DNA of 5,399 nucleotides from Candidatus Sulfopaludibacter sp. SbA3 (GCA_945861845.1 CAMAWS010000261.1:1-5399), one strand, 5' to 3'. Numbered from the stretch's first letter, positions 1 through 5,399 are shown. A program made the numbers and translations. The notes: a model not told the origin generated them from the sequence alone.

Positions 1-1588
1 TTTCATCGCGTATCTGCTGAATCAGCCGCAGCACGGGAGACCGCCTTTCGAGGACGATTGGTTCATCTTCCCTGCCAGCCACGTAAATTATTTCTTCCCT
101 CTTCGCAATGCTTGCCAGCGACTGGTCCACAATATTCAGCTCGTCCAGCGCGGACTGTGCCGCGTGAAGCTGGCCGATGCCGCCGTCAATCAACACCAGG
201 TCCGGCATGCTCAGGCCCTCGTCCTGAACACGCTTGTATCGACGGCTGACAACTTCACGCATGCTTTTGAAATCATCCGGCTCACCCGACAACGAACGAA
301 TGATGAAGCGCCGGTAGTCGGCTTTCTTCATGCGGCCATCTTCCCAGACGACCATTGAGGCCACGACATCGCTTCCCTGCAGGTTGGAAATATCAAAACA
401 TTCAATTCGCCGCGGGGCTGTTTCAAGATCGAGCGTTTCCTCGAGCTGATTGGAAATTGCGGCAGGCGATGGCGCTGCGGCGCGAAACCGCTGGAGAAAC
501 GTCAATTGCGCATTGCGATTCACCAGGTCCATCATTTCGCGCTTCACTCCGCGCTGGGGAGTCTTGATCTCGACTTTCCTGCCCCGCCTGCCGGAAAGCC
601 ACTGTTCGAGCAGCGCGCGATCTTCAAAATCCGACGGGACGTGAACTTCAACCGGAATGAAAGGGGCGTCCACGTAATACTGCTTCAGTAACGACTGGAA
701 GAATTCGGCCGGGTCAAAGCGCTCCTGGTCTTCCCAGAAGAGCTCGCGCTTATCGACCACCCGGCCGCCGCGCATATGAAAGATCGAAACGGCAAGCATG
801 GCTTCTTCGTGGTGGAAGCCGAAAATATCGATGTCGTCGTATCCGGCCGTCGCCATCTTCTGCCGTTCGGCAAGCTGCTCCATCGTCTGTATGGCATCAC
901 GATAGTGCGCGGCAAGCTCGTACTGTTCCGCCGCTGCCGCGTCATCCATTTTTGCGCGGAGCCGGTCGATGAGATCGCCCTTGCGCCCGTCGAGAAACAG
1001 CCTTACGTCCCTGGCTGCGTCCTGGTACAACTCATAGGTGGTCAAACCGTCGGAGCACGGCCCGAGGCACCGGTGGATGTAGTACTGAAGGCAGGGCCGG
1101 GGCCGCTTCCCGTCGATGTGGATGTTGCAGTTGCGGATCAGGAAATAGCGCTCGACCAGTTTAAGCGTCTTGCGGGCGAGTCCTGCAGGGAAGAACGGCC
1201 CGTAGTACATGGCCCCATCCTTGCGAACGCGGCGCGTGATCATCGCGCGTGGGAACGGCTCCTGGACCGTCAGCTTGATGTATGGGTAGGTTTTGTCGTC
1301 GCGCAGCAGGATGTTGTACCTGGGCTTGTGTTGCTTTATGAGGTTGTTTTCCAGCGCGAGGGCTTCGCCTTCGGTGTCGGTGACGATGAATTCCACGTCC
1401 GCGATGTGGACCATCAACTGGTCGAGCCGCTCGTCGAAGTTCCTGGAGTCCTGGAAGTACGTTCGCACTCGATTGCGCAGCGACTTGGCTTTGCCGACGT
1501 AGATTGGCTCGCCATCGGCATCCTTGTACACGTATACCCCGGGACCGGGTGGTATGCTTTGGAGCTTGGATTCGAGAGTTGGATTCAT
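1..1588 (-). CDS. uvrC: UvrC, excinuclease ABC subunit C (3' end cut off by window edge)
   Basis: UvrC is the nuclease of bacterial nucleotide excision repair. After UvrAB loads on damaged DNA it cuts both 3' and 5' of the lesion. The visible 529 residues (of about 610 usual) read without interruption. A GIY-YIG nuclease domain comes first, with GVY at 17-19, YVG at 30-32, Arg40 and the metal-binding Glu80 in LENNLIK. Four cysteines (154, 166, 174, 178) match the iron-sulfur cluster ligands, at the same numbering as I recall for E. coli. The UVR (UvrB-binding) helix pair is at about 203-238. The RNase H-like 5' nuclease domain shows Asp399 (FDIS) and Asp468 (IDGG). The window ends at the RDE of the conserved RDEAHRFA motif, so the next catalytic His and the HhH tail lie outside. 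The ATG at 1588 directly follows an in-frame TGA (1591-1589), which fixes the start. No clear Shine-Dalgarno is seen; a TACAAT at 1608-1603 could be a -10 for a near-leaderless transcript, but no -35 supports it. Confidence 0.97.
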   Translation of the reverse strand, partial: MNPTLESKLQSIPPGPGVYVYKDADGEPIYVGKAKSLRNRVRTYFQDSRNFDERLDQLMVHIADVEFIVTDTEGEALALENNLIKQHKPRYNILLRDDKTYPYIKLTVQEPFPRAMITRRVRKDGAMYYGPFFPAGLARKTLKLVERYFLIRNCNIHIDGKRPRPCLQYYIHRCLGPCSDGLTTYELYQDAARDVRLFLDGRKGDLIDRLRAKMDDAAAAEQYELAAHYRDAIQTMEQLAERQKMATAGYDDIDIFGFHHEEAMLAVSIFHMRGGRVVDKRELFWEDQERFDPAEFFQSLLKQYYVDAPFIPVEVHVPSDFEDRALLEQWLSGRRGRKVEIKTPQRGVKREMMDLVNRNAQLTFLQRFRAAAPSPAAISNQLEETLDLETAPRRIECFDISNLQGSDVVASMVVWEDGRMKKADYRRFIIRSLSGEPDDFKSMREVVSRRYKRVQDEGLSMPDLVLIDGGIGQLHAAQSALDELNIVDQSLASIAKREEIIYVAGREDEPIVLERRSPVLRLIQQIRDE

Positions 1589-1647
1589 TCAGAAGATATT
1601 TCATTGTACTTGAACGCGGGCGCATGGCGCCCCAGGCCGGCTCTGCA

Positions 1648-1755
1648 GATGAGAATTGAGAATTGATTATTGCGTAATGATTGATGCGCCTGGCAGATCT
1701 TGTAGTCTCCCAACGGCATTAATCATTACTCATCAATCAGTTTTCAATTCTCATC
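1648..1755. repeat. Imperfect palindromic intergenic element (MITE- or REP-like)
   Basis: Two 39-bp arms, 1648-1686 and 1717-1755, are inverted copies of each other at 33 of 39 positions, around a 30-bp centre. The outermost 12 bp, GATGAGAATTGA and its complement, match perfectly. The left arm contains the tandem heptamer GAGAATT twice (1651-1664). The arms are AT-rich, unlike the flanking genes. The element lies between the divergent uvrC and peroxiredoxin-like genes, so it must overlap or adjoin their promoters. No coding capacity and no clear target-site duplication are seen. It could be a non-autonomous mobile repeat, a REP/BIME-like element or a large cruciform regulatory site. The sequence proves only the symmetry. 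Confidence 0.7.
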
Positions 1756-1768
1756 CGCGCTGATCACG

Positions 1769-2269
1769 ATGCTCAAGGATTTCTCAACGAATCTCCAAGT
1801 TGGAGACAATGCGCCTCCCTTCGCGCTCCCAACGGCTGACCGCACCACGGTCAGCCTCTCGGACTACCATGGCAGGCCTGTGTTCATCATCTTCATTCGC
1901 GGCACGTGGTGACCGAATTGCCGCGCGCAGATGACTCAGGTTGAGTCCTCCTACCAGGAATTCACGAAGCGCAATGCCAGCGTGGTATTCATTGCGGCCC
2001 AGAAGATCGACGGCATGTTCAAGGGCAGGGAGCACATCCTGAAACATTCCTATCCTTTCCCGGTCCTGTTCGATGAATCCCGCGAAGTGACGCGCGCCTA
2101 TGGCGTCTACCAGGCGCTGGGAGTAGACACTTACAACCTTGCCCGCCGGTCCGCATTTCTTGCCGGAGCCGGCGGGAAACTGTTGTGGATAGCCGTAAGC
2201 CCCCATCAGCGCGAAGCGCCATCGATTCAGGACATGATCGGGGCTATCGAACCTTCCGGTAAATATTGA
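1769..2269 (+). CDS. Peroxiredoxin/thioredoxin-fold selenoprotein candidate with a UxxC active site (in-frame TGA at 1910-1912)
   Basis: A 166-residue thioredoxin-fold protein of the AhpC/TSA (peroxiredoxin-like) superfamily, presumably a cytoplasmic thiol or peroxide reductase, since no signal peptide is seen. The order is typical: VGDNAPPFALP (11-21), a L-S-D-Y turn, the strand VFIIFIRG (38-45), then the active site W47-x-P49-N50-C51-R52, a helix, the strand SVVFIAA and PFPVLFDES. Codon 48 is TGA, where relatives carry the first Cys of W-C-P-x-C. The frame stays open and family-like on both sides, ending at TGA 2267-2269. A SECIS-like hairpin follows at 1933-1947. I read codon 48 as selenocysteine. 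A recent TGC-to-TGA nonsense mutation is the main alternative. ATG 1769 is the first ATG after the in-frame TAG at 1703-1705; its ribosome site is poor. The ATG at 1931 would begin after both redox residues and is unlikely to be the real start. The 3' end overlaps the convergent gene by 26 bp. Confidence 0.82.
1834..1856 (+). other. Strong 9-bp RNA hairpin in the coding region, upstream of the TGA
   Basis: The arms GGCTGACCG (1834-1842) and CGGTCAGCC (1848-1856) pair perfectly around the loop CACCA. The hairpin covers codons 22-30 of the selenoprotein candidate and ends 53 nt before the recoded TGA. A perfect 9-bp GC-rich stem is unlikely by chance in a window this size. A role in pacing ribosomes or in mRNA stability is possible but unproven. 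Confidence 0.5.
1933..1947 (+). promoter_or_regulatory. Bacterial SECIS-like hairpin for the TGA at 1910-1912
   Basis: GACTCA (1933-1938) and TGAGTC (1942-1947) form a perfect 6-bp stem closed by the loop GGT. Twenty-six nucleotides separate the TGA from the first loop G, within the roughly 16-37 nt described for bacterial SECIS elements. These elements need a short stem and a guanine at the start of the apical loop so that SelB can bind. The AGGU at the top resembles the AGGUCU loop of E. coli fdhF as I remember it. Weak outer pairings (GAATT 1915-1919 with AATTC 1959-1963) might extend the fold. The hairpin is inside the coding region, as is usual in bacteria. Confidence 0.72.
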
Positions 2270-3512
2270 AGCCTACCCGGAACGTGTCCGTTCCCTGCAC
2301 TGCGTACTGCGCAGCGGTCATCGCCTCCTGGCGGGAAATCAGCAATTCGAACGTATGACGGAAAGTCGCAAATTGCATTCCGATCGAAGCGCCCGGCCGG
2401 TCCTTGAACTCGCCCCTGAAACCGTACAAGCGGGGAATGTATTCACCCACAACTGACGTCGAACGAAGGAAGCGAACACCGGCTCCCAGTCCGAGCGAGA
2501 CGGTATGGTTGTGCTCGGCGCCGAACAGGAACTCCTGGGGCAGCCCGGAGTTCTCGTTCCGCGTGTTGAACGCGAACGTCGGAACAACGGCGAGAGAGAC
2601 GCGGTCCGCGATCGTGTGCGTCACAATCGGCTGGATGATTGGAGAAAAGCGCTCCGAGAAATTCCGTTTTCCTTCCAGGCCTGCGCGCACGGCGAAAGTC
2701 ACCGGGACAGACGGACTCTGGCGGGTGAGATGGAACATTGAATTGACCTCGATGGCTTGAGGACCGCGATTGCTTCGCGTGGCGCCGACTGTTATTCGAT
2801 CCGTAAGGCCGACCCGCGCGCCATAAGACACAACAGCCGAACCATCAAAACCAAACAGGCCGCTGGCGCCTATCGAACCGGGCGGACAGTTCGCATCATG
2901 GAGTTCAAAACAGACGTGCTGCTGGAACCGATGCGAGATCTGGAAATCCACTCCGCCAGCGGGCACAGGCTTGCCGTTCGGCAAATTGACGATCTGCATT
3001 CCGAAGAACGCTCCTTCACGGGCGAACGCGTCAACAAGAGGCGCGCCCGGCCGCCTGGCTGTTGCGGACGCAGGCGCCGCAGCCGGTGCGGCCCCTCCAC
3101 CCGATGCTGGTTGTCCCGGCGCGATGGCAGCGCGGCCATCAACCGTGCGCTCCGCGACGTTGACGAGCATCTTAGTACCGCCGCTCTCGACAACGACCTG
3201 CTGATTCATGGGGTCGGAGAAGTGAACGACCATCATTTCGCTGACGCGCGACACAGGGTAGGAAAACCTGTCCGGAAACTGTGCGCGCAGCATCGGCGTG
3301 ATCATAGTACCGGCGCCTGCAAATGCCAGGCCAAAGGCATTTCGTTCGTCCCCGCCTGCAGCGCTCATATGACAGGTCATGCATCCATCCACTTCACCGC
3401 GCCGATAAGGATCCATCTGGAAACGCTCCAGGAACATGGGATAGGCGAACGCGGGAAGGGCAGAGAAAAGAAAAGACACCAGGAGCAATACGGCTTTGCG
3501 TGAGATATTCAT
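2244..3512 (-). CDS. Secreted protein with one c-type heme motif and a beta-barrel-like C-terminal domain (DUF5777-like)
   Basis: A 422-residue exported protein. A Sec signal peptide covers residues 1-23 (N-I-S-R-K, a hydrophobic run, then ALPAFA, probable cleavage after Ala23). A single heme-attachment motif, C44-M-T-C47-H48, follows, with GG and RNAFG-x-AF just behind it, as in other barrel-linked cytochrome-like proteins. Residues 134-158 form an Ala/Pro/Gly-rich linker. From about 165 to the end there are alternating beta strands with turns such as YGARVGLTDRITVGATRS, VSLAVVPTFAFN and SVVGEYIPRLYGF. These resemble the DUF5777 beta-barrel family, which fits an outer-membrane location. Cys201 and Cys209 are close enough for a loop disulfide. 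Covalent heme attachment and electron transfer across the envelope are inferences from the motif. The ATG at 3512 is chosen because GGAGG lies just upstream and the signal peptide begins there. The frame stays open to 3737, but that 75-residue extension looks non-coding. Confidence 0.85.
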   Translation of the reverse strand: MNISRKAVLLLVSFLFSALPAFAYPMFLERFQMDPYRRGEVDGCMTCHMSAAGGDERNAFGLAFAGAGTMITPMLRAQFPDRFSYPVSRVSEMMVVHFSDPMNQQVVVESGGTKMLVNVAERTVDGRAAIAPGQPASGGGAAPAAAPASATARRPGAPLVDAFAREGAFFGMQIVNLPNGKPVPAGGVDFQISHRFQQHVCFELHDANCPPGSIGASGLFGFDGSAVVSYGARVGLTDRITVGATRSNRGPQAIEVNSMFHLTRQSPSVPVTFAVRAGLEGKRNFSERFSPIIQPIVTHTIADRVSLAVVPTFAFNTRNENSGLPQEFLFGAEHNHTVSLGLGAGVRFLRSTSVVGEYIPRLYGFRGEFKDRPGASIGMQFATFRHTFELLISRQEAMTAAQYAVQGTDTFRVGFNIYRKVR

Positions 3513-3516
3513 TCCA

Positions 3517-3521
3517 CCTCC
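3517..3521 (-). promoter_or_regulatory. Shine-Dalgarno site deciding the start of the heme-barrel gene
   Basis: On the minus strand GGAGG is followed by TGGA and the ATG at 3512. The 4-nt spacing is short but usable. With the signal peptide that begins at this ATG, it argues against starting at 3737. Confidence 0.7.
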
Positions 3522-3655
3522 ACTGAAGTTGCGGCCAGTTTCGCTTTGACTCGCGCGAGCCAGACATTCGGAATCTTTTTTGTTTAGAAGCGCCGGTGTT
3601 TCCTTATTACCCGGCATAGTCGACTCCGGCTCGCGGACTGGTCCGGACTGGACAA

Positions 3656-3680
3656 GGATCGAGACTGTTATCTTCGATCC
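3656..3680. repeat. Inverted repeat between the EAL-HDOD gene and the heme-barrel gene
   Basis: GGATCGA (3656-3662) and TCGATCC (3674-3680) form perfect 7-bp arms around an 11-nt loop. It lies about 84 bp past the EAL-HDOD stop and about 144 bp before the heme-barrel start. No T-run follows on the minus strand, so it is not a canonical terminator; it could be an operator or a processing hairpin. Nearby, GGACTGG occurs twice 10 bp apart (3635-3641 and 3645-3651), overlapping the palindrome GTCCGGAC (3641-3648). I see no convincing promoter in this 250-bp gap. Confidence 0.4.
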
Positions 3681-3763
3681 TCTGTATTTTGATCGCGTGA
3701 TCTTCGCGGTGCAATGAATAGTCGATGGTTCGTGCAATTCTGGCGGGGTTTTCAGGAGCCAGG

Positions 3764-5026
3764 CTAGGCGCTCGGGGACGACTGCGAATCAAAGCTGCGA
3801 ACCAGGCTGTCCGCCCAGTCTACCGAACGCAGGTATGCGTTGCGCATCTCGGACGCGCTGATACCAGAGTGTCCCATTTCGTCCCAGTCGGCCCGCTCGT
3901 ATGAGAGCACAGATTCCAGAACAGACCCTGAATCGCCGCCGTGCGTCAACAGCGCATCACAGACATCATCGGCCAGGGGAAGCAATTCGAGGGCTTTCGT
4001 CATCGGACAATCCAGGAATCCATCAAGGGTCGAAAACAGGCCTACTGTGAAAAACGGTTCGGTGAGGCGAACGCCTGCATGGGCTGCCAGCAGTTCGCAC
4101 ATCTTCGCGCGGATCAGGCCTGTCGTCATCAGCTCCCGGGGCTTCTCATCAAGGCTGGCAAGCATGATGAGGCTGGCAAGCAGCCGAATCTGTTCGGTTC
4201 CGACCAGCCGGACGGCGTGATTGATCGATTGAATCGTTTTTGAAAGGGCAATCGAAGCGGAGTTGATGTACCGCAGTAGACGATAACTGAGCGACAGGTC
4301 CTCGCCGACGATCGTTTCCACATCATGCATACTGATGTTGGGCTGCTGCAGTTTGGCCAGGAGCCGGCATATGGCAATTCGATTCATCGGTACGGTGGCA
4401 ACCGAGATAATTCTCGGACGGCAGAAGAAGTAGCCCTGGAAGAGGTGAAATCCTGCTTCCTTGCAGAATTCAAACTCTTCGTATGTTTCGACCTTTTCGG
4501 CAAGCAACACCTGCGTGCCGGCCCTCACGTTTCGCATCTGGCGCTTGAGTTCCTCACGTTCGATCTGCCGGATATCGACTTTCACAAAGTCGCAGAACGG
4601 GATCAACGAACTCAGTTGCGGCTGAAACACGTAGTCGTCGAGCGCAAACCGGTAGCCGGCAGCAGTTAGTTTCTGGAGCGCTTCAAGCAGGGCCGGCGTG
4701 GGGATGGTGTCTTCGAGAATTTCGAAGACAATGCGCCCTTTCGGCAGCGACTCACAATTTCCCGAAAGAATGAATTGGTCGGTGACGTTAATGAAAGCCA
4801 GGGCTGAACCCACGATCCGGTCGAAGCCGATCTCCAGAAATGAGTTCACGATCACCTGCGCCGTGGCCTGATCGGGATCGCCTATTGAAGCGGTGTTCGC
4901 ATTCGAATCTCTAAAAAGCAGTTCATAGCCGAAAGTCCGCTGCGTGGATTCGTAAATCGGTTGCCTCGCAACCAGAGCTTCGGTATGCAGCTTGGATCGA
5001 ATCGGTATGGCTTCTACGCCGATCAT
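3764..5026 (-). CDS. EAL-HDOD signal transduction protein (degenerate c-di-GMP phosphodiesterase fold)
   Basis: A 420-residue cytoplasmic protein with the usual length and order of the EAL-HDOD (YuxH/CdgJ-type) family. The EAL domain is at about 17-205. The signature is ELL (35-37) instead of EAL, but many metal or catalytic positions remain: Asn80 (FINVT), Glu102 (FEILE), Asp130-Asp131, Lys149 (VKVD), Glu177 and Gln197 (QGYFFCRP). The DDFGTG loop is replaced by DDYVFQ, so phosphodiesterase activity is doubtful; c-di-GMP binding or a purely regulatory role is more likely. The HDOD domain (about 213-400) shows ISMHDVETIVGEDLSLSYRLL and INSAS, the family's helical core without an HD metal centre. 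Some family members affect motility, which fits the sigma-28-like promoter upstream. The ATG at 5026 is preceded by AAGGG five bases before it. The frame is open up to 5197, but that extension lies largely upstream of the promoter and shows no family similarity. The stop is TAG. Confidence 0.93.
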   Translation of the reverse strand: MIGVEAIPIRSKLHTEALVARQPIYESTQRTFGYELLFRDSNANTASIGDPDQATAQVIVNSFLEIGFDRIVGSALAFINVTDQFILSGNCESLPKGRIVFEILEDTIPTPALLEALQKLTAAGYRFALDDYVFQPQLSSLIPFCDFVKVDIRQIEREELKRQMRNVRAGTQVLLAEKVETYEEFEFCKEAGFHLFQGYFFCRPRIISVATVPMNRIAICRLLAKLQQPNISMHDVETIVGEDLSLSYRLLRYINSASIALSKTIQSINHAVRLVGTEQIRLLASLIMLASLDEKPRELMTTGLIRAKMCELLAAHAGVRLTEPFFTVGLFSTLDGFLDCPMTKALELLPLADDVCDALLTHGGDSGSVLESVLSYERADWDEMGHSGISASEMRNAYLRSVDWADSLVRSFDSQSSPSA

Positions 5027-5057
5027 TCGCACCCTTTCGTGTTCATGGCTAGAGTGA

Positions 5058-5085
5058 CTATCGGCAGGCTCAGACCTGAACTTTA
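5058..5085 (-). promoter_or_regulatory. Candidate sigma-28 (FliA/SigD) flagellar-type promoter of the EAL-HDOD gene
   Basis: On the minus strand TAAAGTTC (5085-5078) is followed by a 12-bp spacer and GCCGATAG (5065-5058). The E. coli FliA consensus is TAAAGTTT, 11 bp, GCCGATAA, so 14 of 16 consensus bases match and the spacer is one base longer. Transcription would begin near 5051, giving a leader of about 24 nt before the ATG at 5026. This supports that start over 5197. Confidence 0.6.
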
Positions 5086-5215
5086 GGGACAAATTCTTAC
5101 GCACGTTCAAGTTACCGGACGAAGCCACAGGCCGGTCAGAGGTACGGCCTTTCGCACAAGGCCAGCCCCCGGCCCAAGACGCATAATCAAGTGTCACGTT
5201 CGTGGCTCAATAGGC

Positions 5216-5239
5216 AAAAACTGCGTCAGAACTTTGACG
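5216..5239 (-). terminator. Weak terminator-like hairpin
   Basis: On the minus strand CGTCA and TGACG form a 5-bp stem with a 6-nt loop, then CAG and five T. The stem is short, so this is a low-confidence call. It could stop antisense transcription entering from the right. Confidence 0.25.
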
Positions 5240-5263
5240 GATAAGACGTGCCGGTGATTGAAC

Positions 5264-5283
5264 TAATCGATTGAAATCAATTA
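5264..5283. promoter_or_regulatory. AT-rich 20-bp dyad, possible operator of the rightward RNA
   Basis: The 9-bp arms TAATCGATT (5264-5272) and AATCAATTA (5275-5283) are complementary at 8 of 9 positions around a GA centre. GATTGAA also recurs directly at 5256-5262 and 5269-5275, 13 bp apart. The site lies about 20 bp before the first GGA hairpin, where a regulator would sit. No specific regulator can be named. Confidence 0.4.
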
Positions 5284-5303
5284 CTTAGTGAATGGCAAAC
5301 GAA

Positions 5304-5399
5304 CTGCTCATATGGAAGCAGAGCCTAGGACGGGCTAAACCAGGGACGGAACAGCCAGGAAGGCTGAACGAAGAGCACGGATGCTCTGCAGCAAGAAGC
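5304..5399 (+). ncRNA. GGA-loop hairpin RNA, candidate CsrA/RsmA-sequestering sRNA (runs off window)
   Basis: Consecutive plus-strand hairpins present GGA in their loops. CTGCT/AGCAG (5304-5321) has loop CATATGGA. AGCC/GGCT (5322-5336) has loop TAGGACG. CAGCC/GGCTG (5352-5366) has pentaloop AGGAA. AGAGCA/TGCTCT (5372-5387) has loop CGGA. The linker 5337-5351 carries two more GGA (5344-5346 and 5348-5350). Six GGA in 68 nt, mostly as A-GGA or A-N-GGA at hairpin tips, is the design of CsrB/RsmX/RsmY/RsmZ RNAs, which titrate the translational repressor CsrA. There is no protein frame. Neither end is defined: no clear promoter is visible and the terminator would lie outside. It could instead be the long leader of a CsrA-controlled mRNA further right. 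The RNA is not recognised from a named family. Confidence 0.55.

Larger units (their letters stand above)
5027..5303. other. Divergent intergenic region between the EAL-HDOD gene and the GGA-hairpin RNA
   Basis: No protein gene is supported here. The open frame that continues upstream of the EAL-HDOD start to 5197 is low-complexity, without family similarity. The region holds the sigma-28-like promoter (5058-5085), a weak terminator-like hairpin on the minus strand (5216-5239) and an AT-rich dyad (5264-5283). A TTGACG at 5234-5239 has no good -10 partner, so the promoter of the rightward RNA is not identified. Confidence 0.6.

Noticed and set aside
776..1666. A 296-codon plus-strand open frame opposite uvrC
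   Set aside because: It is the antisense shadow of uvrC, whose minus-strand translation matches all its family motifs. The shadow shows no recognisable domain.
1910..1912. TGA read as tryptophan through a variant genetic code
   Set aside because: The other genes contain no in-frame TGA and use TGG for Trp; this same gene ends with TGA. The position also calls for Cys, not Trp.
1931..2269. A 112-residue protein starting at the internal ATG 1931
   Set aside because: It would lack the first strands and both active-site residues of the thioredoxin fold. The upstream frame from 1769 supplies them, interrupted only by the TGA.
2757..3503. A 248-codon plus-strand open frame opposite the heme-barrel gene
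   Set aside because: It is an Arg-rich antisense shadow without domain features. The minus strand has a signal peptide, CxxCH and a ribosome site.
3513..3737. A 75-residue N-terminal extension of the heme-barrel protein
   Set aside because: It would bury a clear signal peptide in the middle of the chain and ignore the GGAGG before 3512.
3740..3762. Hairpin CTGGC/GCCAG right after the EAL-HDOD stop as a terminator
   Set aside because: Only a 5-bp stem with a 13-nt loop, and no T-run follows on the minus strand.
4152..4182. Direct repeat of AGGCTGGCAAGCA, 18 bp apart
   Set aside because: It encodes LASLI/MLASLD in an HDOD helix. Family members have the same length there, so it looks like chance codon reuse, not a duplication.
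5027..5197. A 57-residue N-terminal extension of the EAL-HDOD protein
   Set aside because: No family similarity, and most of it lies upstream of the sigma-28-like promoter. The ATG at 5026 gives the usual family length.
5291..5350. c-di-GMP-I riboswitch, suggested by GGCAAAC, GGACG and GGCTAAACC near an EAL gene
   Set aside because: The order and spacing of the conserved core and the tetraloop-receptor parts do not fit, and the strand is opposite to the EAL gene. The GGA-loop hairpins explain the segment better.

Overview
The window reads as part of a Gram-negative, fairly GC-rich chromosome. An Acidobacteriota-type organism is my best guess, from the look of the UvrC and of the heme-motif barrel protein; no database search was possible. 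It has four protein genes and one probable RNA gene. In order: uvrC (minus strand, start at 1588, running off the left edge); a divergent intergenic region holding a 108-bp imperfect palindrome (1648-1755); a thioredoxin-fold peroxiredoxin-like gene on the plus strand (1769-2269); a secreted single-heme, beta-barrel-like protein on the minus strand (2244-3512); an EAL-HDOD signalling protein on the minus strand (3764-5026); and a run of GGA-loop hairpins on the plus strand (about 5304 to the right edge).

The main result is the gene at 1769-2269. Its reading frame is intact except for one in-frame TGA at 1910-1912, exactly where the first cysteine of a W-C-P-x-C redox motif belongs. The frame continues normally to a second TGA at 2267-2269. 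A perfect 6-bp hairpin with a GGU loop starts 20 nt after the codon, at the distance and with the loop guanines expected of a bacterial SECIS element. I read it as a selenoprotein with a Sec-x-x-Cys active site, which ordinary gene callers would truncate to about 112 residues or call a pseudogene.

The second result is at the right end. The EAL-HDOD gene (c-di-GMP-related EAL fold plus HDOD domain) is preceded by a near-consensus sigma-28 (FliA/SigD) promoter, about 24 nt of leader and a reasonable ribosome site. Divergent from it lies a plus-strand segment with six GGA triplets in under 75 nt, four of them in apical loops of consecutive hairpins with A-GGA or A-N-GGA context. That is the architecture of CsrA/RsmA-sequestering small RNAs (CsrB, RsmX/Y/Z type). 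Together the pair suggests a motility or lifestyle-switch locus, but that link is inference.

The middle is more ordinary. uvrC is an intact housekeeping repair gene. The heme-barrel gene converges on the selenoprotein gene with a 26-bp overlap of their 3' ends. No transposase, tRNA, rRNA or CRISPR array is visible.
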